Positions 41,305-50,540 of a stretch of 64,000 bases of DNA are shown here, in pieces (within the stretch, counting starts at the first letter, position 1; each line of letters starts with the position of its first letter). The notes beneath the pieces are model-generated. The model was not told the origin of the DNA. It did no database searches and saw only the letters and a list, made by a program, of their open reading frames with translations. This DNA is from Candidatus Gastranaerophilales bacterium (GTDB lineage: Bacteria; Cyanobacteriota; Vampirovibrionia; Gastranaerophilales; Gastranaerophilaceae): contig CALUVR010000010.1 in the NCBI GenBank assembly GCA_944324285.1, positions 1 to 64,000 on the forward strand, read 5' to 3'. The position numbers and the translations under genes are program-made.

Positions 41305-42603
41305 ATGAAAGTAAAAGTAATCGGAGCGGGGCTTGCCGGAAGCGAGGCGGCTTTACAGCTTGCAAAACGCGGAATAGAAGTTGAATTATATGAAATGCGC
41401 CCTGAAAAATCTACAGGTGCGCATAAGACAGGAAAATTCGCCGAATTTGTATGCTCTAACAGTTTAGGGGCGGCGGATTGTTCAAATGCGTCGGGACTAT
41501 TGAAGAAAGAGATGGAACTTCTGGGCGGTGAACTGATTAAGATTGCCCGGGAATGTTCTGTTCCTGCCGGAAGCGCACTTGCAATAGACAGAGAACTCTT
41601 TTCAGAAACCGTGACAAAAAGAATTGAGGCAGAACCTAATATTACTGTTATAAAAGAGGAAGTTGGGGAAATTCCGGAGGGTAACGTAATAATGGCGTCA
41701 GGGCCTCTAACGTCCGATACGCTTGCTCAATCAATTAAAAATTTTACGGAAAGCGAACATCTCTATTTCTTTGATGCGATAGCGCCGATTGTGGAAAAAG
41801 ACAGTATTAATTTTGACATCGCCTTCTGGGCAAGCCGCTATGACAAAGGGGAAGCATCTTATATAAACTGCCCGATGAATAAAGAACAATATGAGAAGTT
41901 CTATAATATTTTAATAAACGCGCCAAAAATAGAATTAAAAGAATTTGAAAAGAACGCGAAGTTTTTTGAAAGCTGTCTGCCGATTGAAGTTCTGGCGTCC
42001 CGCGGGGTTGATACGCTGAGGTTTGGTCCGATGAAGCCTGTGGGGCTTGTTGATAAAAGAACAGGTGAAGAAAATTATGCGGTTGTCCAGTTAAGGCAGG
42101 ATAATTCGGCAAAGACTCTTTTTAATCTTGTAGGCTTTCAAACCAATTTAAAATGGGGAGCGCAAAAAGAACTGCTGCAGTCAATTCCGGGGCTGGAGAA
42201 TGTAAATATTGTCCGCTACGGCGTTATGCACAGAAATACGTTCATAAATTCCCCGAAACTTCTGAACCCGTCTTTACAGACTCGGAAGAGAGAGAACCTC
42301 TTTTTTGCGGGGCAGATTACGGGGACTGAAGGCTACACGGAATCAATTGCCTCAGGACTTCTTGCAGGGATAAATATGGCAAGATTTGTGAGGGGCGAGG
42401 AGCTGCTTATTTTGCCGCAAGAAACTATGCTCGGCGCTTTGTGTGCTTATATTTCAAATCCGGAACACGAAAAATTCCAGCCGATAAATTCAAACTGGGG
42501 AATAGTCCCACCTGTTGAACTTCCGAAAAAAGAACGCAAAAACAAAAAGCTCAAAGCCGAATGCATTGTAAATAGGTCTATTGAGATGCTAAACAATCTG
42601 TAA
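41305..42603 (+). CDS. trmFO: Methylenetetrahydrofolate-tRNA-(uracil-5)-methyltransferase TrmFO
   Basis: 432 residues, the family norm (~435). FAD-binding GAGLAGSEAALQLAKRGIEVELYEMRP at the start, then FVCSNSLGA, GPMKPVGL, AVVQLRQDN, NLVGFQTNLKWGAQKEL and FAGQITGTEGYTESIASGLLAGINMAR, all hallmarks of TrmFO (formerly Gid). It makes ribothymidine 54 in tRNA using methylene-THF and FADH2, as in Gram-positives and cyanobacteria. The mRNA appears leaderless. It is a single gene. Confidence 0.96.
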   Translation: MKVKVIGAGLAGSEAALQLAKRGIEVELYEMRPEKSTGAHKTGKFAEFVCSNSLGAADCSNASGLLKKEMELLGGELIKIARECSVPAGSALAIDRELFSETVTKRIEAEPNITVIKEEVGEIPEGNVIMASGPLTSDTLAQSIKNFTESEHLYFFDAIAPIVEKDSINFDIAFWASRYDKGEASYINCPMNKEQYEKFYNILINAPKIELKEFEKNAKFFESCLPIEVLASRGVDTLRFGPMKPVGLVDKRTGEENYAVVQLRQDNSAKTLFNLVGFQTNLKWGAQKELLQSIPGLENVNIVRYGVMHRNTFINSPKLLNPSLQTRKRENLFFAGQITGTEGYTESIASGLLAGINMARFVRGEELLILPQETMLGALCAYISNPEHEKFQPINSNWGIVPPVELPKKERKNKKLKAECIVNRSIEMLNNL

Positions 42604-42728
42604 TTGTATACTTACTCAACAAAAAGGGTGTTAAGTATTGTAAATAACTATTATCATAAAAGCAAAATTTACAGTTATTTGTTTTTAAACTCTTGTGTTT
42701 TATTTAATGCCAAACTAAGGAGGTAATA

Positions 42729-43214
42729 ATGCAATTAAATAATTCGATTAACAATGCTCAACCAAGTTTTAATGCAAGATTATATTTACAAAACATCAAC
42801 AAAAAGGATTTGGATTTTTTCAAAGGAATTGCTAAAGATTTTCATATTGGAACTACAGCTATAAAAGGTAAATCATATACGTTAACAGATATAGGTGACA
42901 AACTTGTATTAACATCTAACCCGAATAAACGAAATTTTGGAAGTATATATAAAAAGGATATGAATACTATAATTAAAAAGCAAGGCAGAGAAGGCTTTTT
43001 AAATCATTTGAAAACAATGGCTCACGCAATAAAAGCTTTTGACTTATTTAACGAGACAGCTGAAACTTTAGATAAAATAAATAAAAACCCAAAAGCCAAA
43101 GCTATTAATATTTCAAAAACATTTAAAGGGCATATGAATATGTCTGAATTAAACAAGTTTGCAGAAGAGTTTACTGCTATAGTAAAAAAGATGGGTATAG
43201 ATATTAATAAATAA
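42729..43214 (+). CDS. Tagged small hypothetical protein (SFNAR motif)
   Basis: 161 residues. MQLNNSINNAQPSFNARLYLQNINKKDLDFF begins it, the clearest twin of the NFCARLKLQNL start of the protein at 495-887. It is followed by beta-like segments (GKSYTLTDIGDKLVLTSN) and a helical second half (NHLKTMAHAIKAFDLFNETAETL, LNKFAEEFTAIVKKMGI). There is no signal peptide or span. AAGGAGG lies 5 nt before the ATG. It is monocistronic and convergent with the paralogous membrane pair. Function unknown. Confidence 0.75.
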   Translation: MQLNNSINNAQPSFNARLYLQNINKKDLDFFKGIAKDFHIGTTAIKGKSYTLTDIGDKLVLTSNPNKRNFGSIYKKDMNTIIKKQGREGFLNHLKTMAHAIKAFDLFNETAETLDKINKNPKAKAINISKTFKGHMNMSELNKFAEEFTAIVKKMGIDINK

Positions 43215-43264
43215 AAAATATAACAAACCGAATGTAGAAAACCACAATATTTAATTTTTTACGA

Positions 43265-43867
43265 TTAAGTATGTGGTTTTTCTTTCGGTTTTTCAAGCCC
43301 GAGAAATCTGAGTGCAGGGTGGATAAATGCATGACTTACCTGAGGCGCCAGTATCGCAAGTCCAAGAACAGATCCTATTAATGAGCCTAATTCAATGCTG
43401 CCCTTTATCTTGTTGAATTTTTCAGGGTCGTCTTTTGTCAAAAGTTCAGTTCTGATTGACGGGGAGAACCTATCTTGAAGCTTATTTACATTTAAGATGT
43501 GCTGTCTGTCTTCCATTGTCTTTTCGGAAAGTTTTCTATACAGTGCGTATGTTTTCAGGTCTTTGAATTTATCAAATCCTGCATCCGGCACGTCTTTGAA
43601 AAGATGATTTTTTGCGTATTTAAAAGCCCCTTTTTTGAACACAGGAACAACAAGCGCCATATAAATTACAAGGCAGGTTGCCTGATAGAGAAATTCTTTT
43701 GCTGCCGCGTATTTTTTTGTGTCGGGCGAAATATCATTATCTATCAGAATAAACCCTGGTCTGCCTATTGCTTTTAAAACGGTTTCCGTTGCAACGGATG
43801 AACTTGTACTCTGTACAAGGTTTGTTAATCCTGAACTTGTGAGCGCACTTGTAATAGGTCCTATCAT
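43265..43867 (-). CDS. Membrane protein, paralogue of its upstream neighbour
   Basis: 200 residues. The block VLKAIGRPGFILIDNDIS then PDTKKYAAAKEFLYQATCLVIYMALVVPVF aligns with AVKGICRPTFTMMDKTEKP, ETKKYTALREGLTEIIAIPVYLACGYL of the gene just upstream. A second span lies near IELGSLIGSVLGLAILAP. The shared pattern is K-x-I-x-RPxF, D, then TKKYxAxxE. No family recognised. It starts in the last 4 nt of its neighbour, so the two are co-translated and may form a heteromeric complex. Confidence 0.7.
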   Translation of the reverse strand: MIGPITSALTSSGLTNLVQSTSSSVATETVLKAIGRPGFILIDNDISPDTKKYAAAKEFLYQATCLVIYMALVVPVFKKGAFKYAKNHLFKDVPDAGFDKFKDLKTYALYRKLSEKTMEDRQHILNVNKLQDRFSPSIRTELLTKDDPEKFNKIKGSIELGSLIGSVLGLAILAPQVSHAFIHPALRFLGLEKPKEKPHT

Positions 43868-44487
43868 ACGCCACCTACTTTCATGCCGCTCTGCGGTCTT
43901 GATTGATATGCATTAAGCCGGAACGATTTTCTTATATTACTATTGTTATATGCCGGAGTGGATTGAACCTGTGGGGTTTCAGGTTTTTCTTCATATTTAG
44001 GTGTTTTGAGAAGCTTTGTCATGACAGGTTTTATCGTTAATGAGCACAGTGCAGGAATTGCCACTAATGCAGCTGCACAGACTCCGACAAATCGTAAGTT
44101 GTTCGTTACGCGCATTTTGTATTTACCAAGCTGTTTTTCCGCGTTTTGAACGGCTTTCTGTACTTTGTCGCTTTGAACTCCGTTTGCGATGTCCTGTTTT
44201 ATTTGATTGGTGAGAAAATCATCTTTCGTGACTTTTCTTGTTATCAACGGTGAACATTTTCCTGCAAGGTATCCGCATGCCAAATATACAGGGATTGCAA
44301 TAATCTCAGTCAAGCCTTCTCTGAGGGCTGTGTATTTTTTAGTTTCAGGTTTTTCCGTTTTGTCCATCATTGTGAATGTCGGACGGCAAATCCCCTTTAC
44401 TGCAGCAATTGCAACTACAGCATAAGTCGGTTTGTTATTTTCTCCAAGTTTGGAGCATACGTTTCTTAAAAAGTTTTGAAATCCCAT
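43864..44487 (-). CDS. Membrane protein, paralogue of its downstream neighbour
   Basis: 207 residues. Two hydrophobic segments (EIIAIPVYLACGYLAGK, FVGVCAAALVAIPALCSLTI) flank a charged helical region (DDFLTNQIKQDIANGVQSDKV). The C-terminal tail is Pro/Ser/Asn-rich and ends SFRLNAYQSRPQSGMKVGGV. It shares the RPxF...TKKYxAxxE block with the downstream gene, evidence of tandem duplication followed by divergence. No signal peptide. No known family. The pair is probably an operon. Confidence 0.7.
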   Translation of the reverse strand: MGFQNFLRNVCSKLGENNKPTYAVVAIAAVKGICRPTFTMMDKTEKPETKKYTALREGLTEIIAIPVYLACGYLAGKCSPLITRKVTKDDFLTNQIKQDIANGVQSDKVQKAVQNAEKQLGKYKMRVTNNLRFVGVCAAALVAIPALCSLTIKPVMTKLLKTPKYEEKPETPQVQSTPAYNNSNIRKSFRLNAYQSRPQSGMKVGGV

Positions 44488-44634
44488 TTTGTCCGGTTAT
44501 TGTTTGATAATCTAGCAAATTTTATATTTCGACCTGCATATATTAAAACCAAAAAAATTTTTTTTCAACATTTCTTAAAGAAAAATGAACAAAAATTTTT
44601 CTAATTCGTTATAATGATATAGAGGTTGAAAAAC

Positions 44635-44982
44635 ATGAAAGAAAAATGTACTAAATACGAAGCTTTATTTATTTTTTCCGATGACAAGACTCTGCGGGAG
44701 CACATCGAAACATGCGAGGACTGCCGCAAAGAGCAAGAAACAATGGATAAAGTTTCAGAACTCATAAAGGAGGTAAAACCGGAATTTCTAAAACGCCGTA
44801 AAAATACGGCAAAGTTGAAGGTAGCGTGTGCCGCTTTTGCAATACTCTTAAGCGGAGTAACCCTTGGTGTAATCAATTTGAATACCGATATCTCGGATAC
44901 AATCAGATACGGTCAGGTTCTGAGTATCGAAGATTACGGGTTCCCTGTTGATTCCTACGGGTTAATCATGGTGGATGAATGA
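44635..44982 (+). CDS. Anti-sigma factor with zinc-finger motif
   Basis: 115 residues from the ATG at 44635 (AGAGG upstream; an in-frame TTG lies at 44626). The cytosolic N-terminus has YEALFIFSDDKTLREHIETCEDCRKEQE, with the HxxxCxxC of zinc-associated anti-sigma (ZAS) domains. A span follows (LKVACAAFAILLSGVTLGVINL) and a short periplasmic tail with DYGFPVDSYGLIMVDE. The gene precedes and overlaps the ECF sigma gene by 4 nt, so the pair is a classic sigma/anti-sigma module, though in reverse of the common sigma-first order. Confidence 0.85.
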   Translation: MKEKCTKYEALFIFSDDKTLREHIETCEDCRKEQETMDKVSELIKEVKPEFLKRRKNTAKLKVACAAFAILLSGVTLGVINLNTDISDTIRYGQVLSIEDYGFPVDSYGLIMVDE

Positions 44983-45479
44983 ACTTTAGTGAGATAATTA
45001 AGAAAAACAGGGCAAATGTTAAAAACATAATAAGAATGATTTCAGGCGAAGAAAACGAAGATTTGGAACAGGAAGTTTATCTTAAAGTCTGGAAGAATTC
45101 CGAAAAATACAAAGAAAAAGGCAGCTTTAAAAGCTGGATAAATACTATTGCCAAAAATGTCACAAAAGATTATCTTAAATCCGCCGCAAAAAAACACGAA
45201 ACCTTAACGCAAGAAGATGATGACACAGTATTCCAAAATATTAAGGATAAAAAAGCTTCACCTGAATTGAGGCTTATAAAAAACGACCGCCAAAAACGGA
45301 TTATGGATGCTATCAATCATCTTAAACCAAAGTTTAAAGAAGTAATTATATATTCTGAAATCTACGGTTATACATACGAAGATTGTGCAAAAAAATTTAA
45401 TTGTCCGGTAGGAACAATTAAATCCAGAATATATAACGCGAAAAAAGAACTCGCAGAACAATTAAAAGATTTACTATAA
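44979..45479 (+). CDS. ECF RNA polymerase sigma factor
   Basis: 166 residues. Region 2 is EDLEQEVYLKVWKNSEKYKEKGSFKSWINTIAKNVTKDYLKSAAK; region 4 is KDKKASPELRLIKNDRQKRIMDAINHLKPKFKEVIIYSEIYGYTYEDCAKKFNCPVGTIKSRIYNAKKEL. This is a two-domain extracytoplasmic-function sigma. It is held by the membrane-bound anti-sigma coded just upstream, and the next gene encodes a Spy/CpxP-like periplasmic protein, the usual target of an envelope-stress sigma. Confidence 0.93.
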   Translation: MNFSEIIKKNRANVKNIIRMISGEENEDLEQEVYLKVWKNSEKYKEKGSFKSWINTIAKNVTKDYLKSAAKKHETLTQEDDDTVFQNIKDKKASPELRLIKNDRQKRIMDAINHLKPKFKEVIIYSEIYGYTYEDCAKKFNCPVGTIKSRIYNAKKELAEQLKDLL

Positions 45480-45518
45480 GCCTTCGGGCGTATATGAAAA
45501 GAAAGGGAAAAAAAGCGT

Positions 45519-46154
45519 ATGAAAAAAACTTTAATTTTAGCAAGTTTGCTGGCTTTCACGGTTTCAACACAATGTTTTGCCGCAGAAATTCCGACAGTAG
45601 AACCGGCAGCTGCAGTACCTGCTCAAGCAGTAGAACAACCGGCTGCGCCTGAAGTGCAAAAACCGCCTAAAAGACCAGATATGCAAAAGAAAAAAGCTGA
45701 ATTCGAAAAACGACTTAAACTTACGGATGAACAAAAAGCAAAAGCTAAAGAAATTCGCCTGAAAGGTCATGAACAAATGAAGCCTATTATGGAAGCCATC
45801 AAGGAAAAACGTCAGGAAATTGACGCTGTAATGCGCTCCAGAATTGCAGTAGAAGCTCAGCAGGAAAAAGTGAAAGCCTTGAAAGCTGAAATCAGAGAGT
45901 TGAAAAAACAAGCTCATGAACTTCGTATGAAAAATATGCAGGAATTTGAATCAATTCTTACTAAAAAACAGTTAAAAGAATTGAAAAAAATGAAAGAAGA
46001 AGGACGTAAGAATTTTGAGAAAAATTTCAAAAGACATCATCAACACTGTGATTGTCACAGACCTTACGGACCGCACCCTGCAGCAAGAGGCGAAAGACCG
46101 GATTTCCCGCCGCCACCTGCACCGGAAGCAGCACCACAGCCTGAAGCTGAATAA
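45519..46154 (+). CDS. Spy/CpxP-like periplasmic protein
   Basis: 211 residues. Signal peptide (TLILASLLAFTVSTQCFAAE), Pro/Ala-rich linker (PTVEPAAAVPAQAVEQPAAP), then an LTxxQ-type helical domain (FEKRLKLTDEQKAKAKEIRLKGHEQMKPIMEAI) with long helices typical of Spy, CpxP and CnrX/ZraP. The C-terminus is His-rich (RHHQHCDCHRPYGPHP), suggesting metal binding, followed by a Pro-rich tail. It is probably co-transcribed with the sigma factor (39 nt apart, AAGGG before the ATG). A chaperone or metal-sensing role in envelope stress fits. Confidence 0.85.
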   Translation: MKKTLILASLLAFTVSTQCFAAEIPTVEPAAAVPAQAVEQPAAPEVQKPPKRPDMQKKKAEFEKRLKLTDEQKAKAKEIRLKGHEQMKPIMEAIKEKRQEIDAVMRSRIAVEAQQEKVKALKAEIRELKKQAHELRMKNMQEFESILTKKQLKELKKMKEEGRKNFEKNFKRHHQHCDCHRPYGPHPAARGERPDFPPPPAPEAAPQPEAE

Positions 46155-46162
46155 TTACAGTA

Positions 46163-46197
46163 AAAAAATCCCTCTCAAATATGAGAGGGATTTTTTC
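46163..46197. terminator. Terminator of the sigma/anti-sigma/Spy operon
   Basis: AAAAAATCCCTCTCA and TGAGAGGGATTTTTT form a long perfect stem with a T-run, 8 nt after the Spy-like stop. It also serves the convergent pepA gene. Confidence 0.85.
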
Positions 46198-46228
46198 TGA
46201 GTTTAAACACTTAAGGAAAAATTACATA

Positions 46229-47626
46229 TTAACCTTTCACGTAATTCAAAAGTGTTCTGACACCGGCGCCGGTTGCACCCGCGATGAATTCTTTCTGAGG
46301 TTTCTCTAAAAATGCAGTTCCCGCGATATCAATATGTGCCCATTTTGGTCCGTCGACGAATTCTTTTAAGAATACTCCGGCAATAGATGCACCGCCCTGA
46401 CGGGAACCGGTATTTTTCATATCTGCAATATCTGATTTCAGACTGTCTTTGTATTCAGGGAAGAGCGGGAGTTCCCAGAATTTTTCGCCGCTGTTTTTAG
46501 CAGTTCTGATGAGAACTGAAATCATATCTTCGTCGTTGCCCATAATTCCTGCAACGGTTGAACCGAGTGCGACAACACAGGCGCCTGTTAATGTTGCAAT
46601 ATCAATTACCTCATCAACACCGAGTTCACAGGCATAGCAAAGGGCATCTGCAAGAGTTAATCTGCCTTCGGCATCTGTATTATCAACCTCAATTGTTTTA
46701 CCGTTTTTGGCTCTTAAGATGTCGCCCGGTTTATAAGAGCTTCCTGACGGCATATTTTCGCACGCCGCGACAATCCCGTGAACCTCAACATCAGGTTCTA
46801 AAGCCGTGAGCGCTCTCATAACAGCCAATACGCAGGCGGCACCCGACATATCATCACGCATTGTAAGCATTGATGCAGGCGGTTTTATATCAAGTCCGCC
46901 GCTATCGAAACAAATACCTTTGCCGATAAGTGCAATTTTTTTCTTTGCGTTTTTGCCTGTATATTTCATGTGGATAAATTTCGGCGGCTGAATGCTTCCT
47001 TTGCCCACTGCAAGGTATGCTCCCATACCCATTCTTTCAATTTCTTCTTTATCGTAAATTTTTGTTGTAATTCCGTCTAAATTAGAAGCGATTTCTGCAA
47101 GTTTTGAAGGGGTTGCAAAATCAGCAGGCTCATTTGCTATATCTCTTGCAAATTTCATTGCATCACCGAACACAATACCTTCTTTAACCTCTTTTTCCGA
47201 GAATTTTCCGAAAGTAATTTCATCAACTCGCGTTGCTTTTTGGGTTTTATATTTATCAAAAGCATAATCCGCAATCATCGCACCGATTGCCGCAGATTTT
47301 CCGTAATCGCACATTACGTCAAAATCAAAGCAGGCATTTTTTGCGTGAATTTGCTGTAATTTTTTAACAGCTTTTGAAACTGCGAGGCGCATTTTATCAG
47401 CGTCGAATTCTTCTTTTTTGCCAAACCCTACCACAAGAATTTTATCAGCGGGGATTTGCCCGAAAGTATGCAAAAGATAGGTTTCGCCAAACTTTCCTTC
47501 AAAATGATCTTTATCAACGGCATAAGTGTTTGCAAGTTCCTGAGAAGTTTTTTCACCCTCGAATTTATTTATGACAAGGACTTCACAGGGAACATGTTTT
47601 ACATCGTCCAAAACTTTTATTTCCAT
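46229..47626 (-). CDS. pepA: Leucyl aminopeptidase (M17)
   Basis: 465 residues. The C-terminal M17 domain is complete: LIGKGICFDSGGLDIKPP (Lys ligand), MRDDMSGAA (Asp ligand), NMPSGSSYKPGD and EVDNTDAEGRLTLADAL with the NTDAEGRL signature (Asp/Glu ligands and catalytic Arg). The N-domain is the usual alpha/beta fold. It releases N-terminal residues, preferring Leu, using two metals. AAGGAGAG lies before the ATG. Single gene, convergent with the stress operon. Confidence 0.96.
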   Translation of the reverse strand: MEIKVLDDVKHVPCEVLVINKFEGEKTSQELANTYAVDKDHFEGKFGETYLLHTFGQIPADKILVVGFGKKEEFDADKMRLAVSKAVKKLQQIHAKNACFDFDVMCDYGKSAAIGAMIADYAFDKYKTQKATRVDEITFGKFSEKEVKEGIVFGDAMKFARDIANEPADFATPSKLAEIASNLDGITTKIYDKEEIERMGMGAYLAVGKGSIQPPKFIHMKYTGKNAKKKIALIGKGICFDSGGLDIKPPASMLTMRDDMSGAACVLAVMRALTALEPDVEVHGIVAACENMPSGSSYKPGDILRAKNGKTIEVDNTDAEGRLTLADALCYACELGVDEVIDIATLTGACVVALGSTVAGIMGNDEDMISVLIRTAKNSGEKFWELPLFPEYKDSLKSDIADMKNTGSRQGGASIAGVFLKEFVDGPKWAHIDIAGTAFLEKPQKEFIAGATGAGVRTLLNYVKG

Positions 47627-47734
47627 ATAATCTCTCCTTCTTTCGGTTGTAATTATAGCACTTTTGATAACTTTTGTAAATTATTCTAAAAAAATAAGAA
47701 ACTTTTTATTTTATCAGTTTTCTATACGCAAGGT

Positions 47735-48757
47735 ATGAAAATTTACTCAATACAAAACTTTTATTCAAACCAACAGCCCCGCAAAATTCAGCATAAAAAA
47801 CAAGCTGTGACTTTCGGCAGCCTTAAACTAAGAAACGATGAGAATAATTTCAGCGATACTTGCTTTTACAGGGATATTCCAACACTCATTACCGCAACTA
47901 AAATATTAAAAGAAGAATTTCCACGCGGTACTATTATAATGGATTTTGCCGGTTCAAACGGAGAAGAAGCAATTTCTCTATATTCACTTTTAAATGACAC
48001 TCCCGGCAATAATTACAAAATATACAGTTATGACAAATCGGAAACAGCTGTAAAATTAGGTCAAAAAGGTATCTATACTATATTTTCGACAAATGCAGGC
48101 GATGACTTTCTCCTAACGGATACAAAATACGCAAAAAGACTTAATGACAATAAAGGTTTTATAAAAAAGCTCAGAAACTGCTTTTATGAAATTATGGAAC
48201 CTGCAAAAAGACCGGATTATACAATTAACGACCCTGTTTATTTGTATAGATTGATGGCTGTCCCTGACTTTGAGGTAAAATATTTTAAACTGAAAAACCG
48301 GTACAAAAATAAAATAAAAATAGAAGAGGGGGACATCAACAATATAGAAAACCTGCTTCCCAAAAAGAAAGCCGGAGCAATTTTGTTCCGTAATGCGTTC
48401 TATATTGAAACGGGTAATTATGGAGTAAATGAGTTTAACCTTTTTGAAGACTTGAGCATTAATAAAAAAGAAATTATCGAAAAAATTGTAGATAAAGTAT
48501 ACGACAAACTTTTGCCAGGCGGACTTTTCATCCTCGGTGACATTGAAAAAGATCACATCTATATTGCAGATAACAATGTTAAAGATGAGGATAAATATTT
48601 TATAGCAAATTACGGAGTCGAAATATATAAAGAGCCGATACTATGGAAAGCTCTTCAAAAGGATAACCGATTTGAGCCGGTATTTTATAAAAAAATCAGT
48701 GCTCCCTGCGCTTTTAATGAGGAGATGAAAATTCCGACCATCTGGCGTAAAAAATAA
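47735..48757 (+). CDS. Tagged CheR-like methyltransferase
   Basis: 340 residues. The N-terminus has KQAVTFGSLKLRNDE, the window-wide F-x-S tag (TFGS, residues 26-29). DTCFYRDIPTLITATKIL at 41-58 then DFAGSNGEEAISLYSLL at 70-86 match the CheR order: FFRD segment, then a SAM-binding GCSxGEEPYS-type loop. The later IEEGDINNIENLLPKKKAGAILFRNAFYI is like the CheR acidic and Asn-rich catalytic region, and GGLFILGDIE like its final strand. No chemotaxis receptors or CheB are nearby. As with the CheD-like protein, the tag and isolation suggest a role outside chemotaxis. Motif-based call only. Confidence 0.6.
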   Translation: MKIYSIQNFYSNQQPRKIQHKKQAVTFGSLKLRNDENNFSDTCFYRDIPTLITATKILKEEFPRGTIIMDFAGSNGEEAISLYSLLNDTPGNNYKIYSYDKSETAVKLGQKGIYTIFSTNAGDDFLLTDTKYAKRLNDNKGFIKKLRNCFYEIMEPAKRPDYTINDPVYLYRLMAVPDFEVKYFKLKNRYKNKIKIEEGDINNIENLLPKKKAGAILFRNAFYIETGNYGVNEFNLFEDLSINKKEIIEKIVDKVYDKLLPGGLFILGDIEKDHIYIADNNVKDEDKYFIANYGVEIYKEPILWKALQKDNRFEPVFYKKISAPCAFNEEMKIPTIWRKK

Positions 48758-48941
48758 ATTCCCCCTATACAAATCCGGCATGTCATGATAATATATTATT
48801 AGATGTAGTAGTAAATATTTTTTGGAAATATATGCAATAATGTAACTTTCAATTAAATAGCAGGTTTCAGCCCGATAGGATACATGTATCGGGAGTTGCA
48901 TGTATTATATAAAAAATAGAAAAGGATAAGGTATAGACTTA

Positions 48942-50462
48942 ATGGAATTTTTATTAATTCTTGCGGTTATTGCAGTAATAGCCTTAATCGCCGTGCTGAT
49001 TATCCAGCAAAACAAGATGAAATCGGTTCTGCAAAGCGTCAAAAAAGACAAAGCGGCTCTCGACGAAAAAGAAAAAATCCTGTTTAAAGAAGCTAAAATT
49101 AAAGCGATAGAAGAACTGCAGGATGACAGAGAAAAATTAAACGAAGAAGAAAGAGAAAGACGTCAGGAATTATCAAGATTAGAAGCCAAGTTAAACAAAC
49201 GTGAAGATATGCTTGAAGACAAAATTCAGGAATACACTGATAAAGATCTTCAGGTACAGAGAAAGATAGATGAACTTTTAGAAAAAGAAGATTACCTCGC
49301 GGAAATCGTTCAGAAACAAACAGCCGAACTCGAAAGAATTGCGGGAATGACGGCAGAAGAAGCAAAAAATATGCTTCTTGAACAATTGAAACACGACCTT
49401 GCGCAGGAACAATTGACTTTAATCCGCGAAAATGAAGCAAAAATAAAAGAAACATCCTTAGAAAAAGCAAAAGAAATTCTCTCAACAACAATGCAGAGAT
49501 GTATGATAGAACAGGTTGTAGAAACAACGGTTTCAGTTGTCGCACTGCCTAATGATGAAATGAAAGGCCGCATAATCGGACGAGAAGGCCGGAACATCCG
49601 TGCATTGGAAACTCTAACAGGTGTTGATTTAATCATTGATGATACTCCGGAAGCCGTTGTATTATCAAGCTTTGACCCTGTACGCCGCGAAGTTGCAAAA
49701 CTTGCGTTAGAAAAACTTATTGTAGACGGACGTATTCACCCTGTCAGAATTGAAGAAATGGTTGAAAAAGCCAACGAAGAAATCGAAAAGAAAATCTGGG
49801 ACGAAGGTGAAAATGCAGCTCTTGATATGGGCGTTATGGGCTTAAATAAAGAATTAATAAAAACATTAGGGCGTCTTTACTACAGAACAAGCTACGGTCA
49901 AAATGTTTTGAAACACTCGCTTGAAGTAGGTCATATAGCAGGAATGCTCGCGGCAGAACTGGGTGCAAATGTAGCGGTTGCAAAACGAGCAGGGCTTTTG
50001 CACGACATAGGAAAAGCCGTTGACCAGACTCAGGAAGGAACGCATATCCAATTAGGGGTTGAACTTGCCGCCCGCTACGGTGAAAAGCCTGAAGTTATAC
50101 ACGCGATTGAAGCCCACCACGATGATGTTGTTGCAAATACGATTGAGGCGGTTCTGGTAAAAGTTGCGGATGCGATTTCAGCCGGCAGACCCGGTGCAAG
50201 ACGCGACACTCTCGAAATTTACATCAAACGTCTGCAAAAGATTGAAGAAATTGTTAACAGTTTCAACGGGATTAAACAATCGTTCGCAGTTCAGGCAGGC
50301 CGCGAGGTCAGAATTATCGTTCAAGCGGAAATGTTTGACGATCTGGCATCTCAGCGCCTTGCTAGAGATGTGGCAAAACGTATTGAAGATGAACTGGATT
50401 ATCCGGGTCAAATACGTGTAACAGTAGTTCGCGAATTCAGAGCAACAGAAATAGCTAAGTAA
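48942..50462 (+). CDS. rny: Ribonuclease Y
   Basis: 506 residues. N-terminal membrane anchor ([19 protein letters not shown]), a long coiled coil (residues ~25-190), a KH domain ([31 protein letters not shown]) and the HD domain with [22 protein letters not shown] and IEAHHDDV. It initiates mRNA decay, as in Firmicutes and cyanobacteria. The order rny-ymdB matches that in Bacillus, which supports the assignment. A 79-nt gap with a palindromic repeat separates it from ymdB. Confidence 0.96.
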   Translation: MEFLLILAVIAVIALIAVLIIQQNKMKSVLQSVKKDKAALDEKEKILFKEAKIKAIEELQDDREKLNEEERERRQELSRLEAKLNKREDMLEDKIQEYTDKDLQVQRKIDELLEKEDYLAEIVQKQTAELERIAGMTAEEAKNMLLEQLKHDLAQEQLTLIRENEAKIKETSLEKAKEILSTTMQRCMIEQVVETTVSVVALPNDEMKGRIIGREGRNIRALETLTGVDLIIDDTPEAVVLSSFDPVRREVAKLALEKLIVDGRIHPVRIEEMVEKANEEIEKKIWDEGENAALDMGVMGLNKELIKTLGRLYYRTSYGQNVLKHSLEVGHIAGMLAAELGANVAVAKRAGLLHDIGKAVDQTQEGTHIQLGVELAARYGEKPEVIHAIEAHHDDVVANTIEAVLVKVADAISAGRPGARRDTLEIYIKRLQKIEEIVNSFNGIKQSFAVQAGREVRIIVQAEMFDDLASQRLARDVAKRIEDELDYPGQIRVTVVREFRATEIAK

Positions 50463-50540
50463 GTGATAAGTGAAAAGTGAAGTGTGAAGAGAAAAATTTC
50501 ATCACACTTCATTTTTCCGGTTCATATTAAGAGGAAAACA

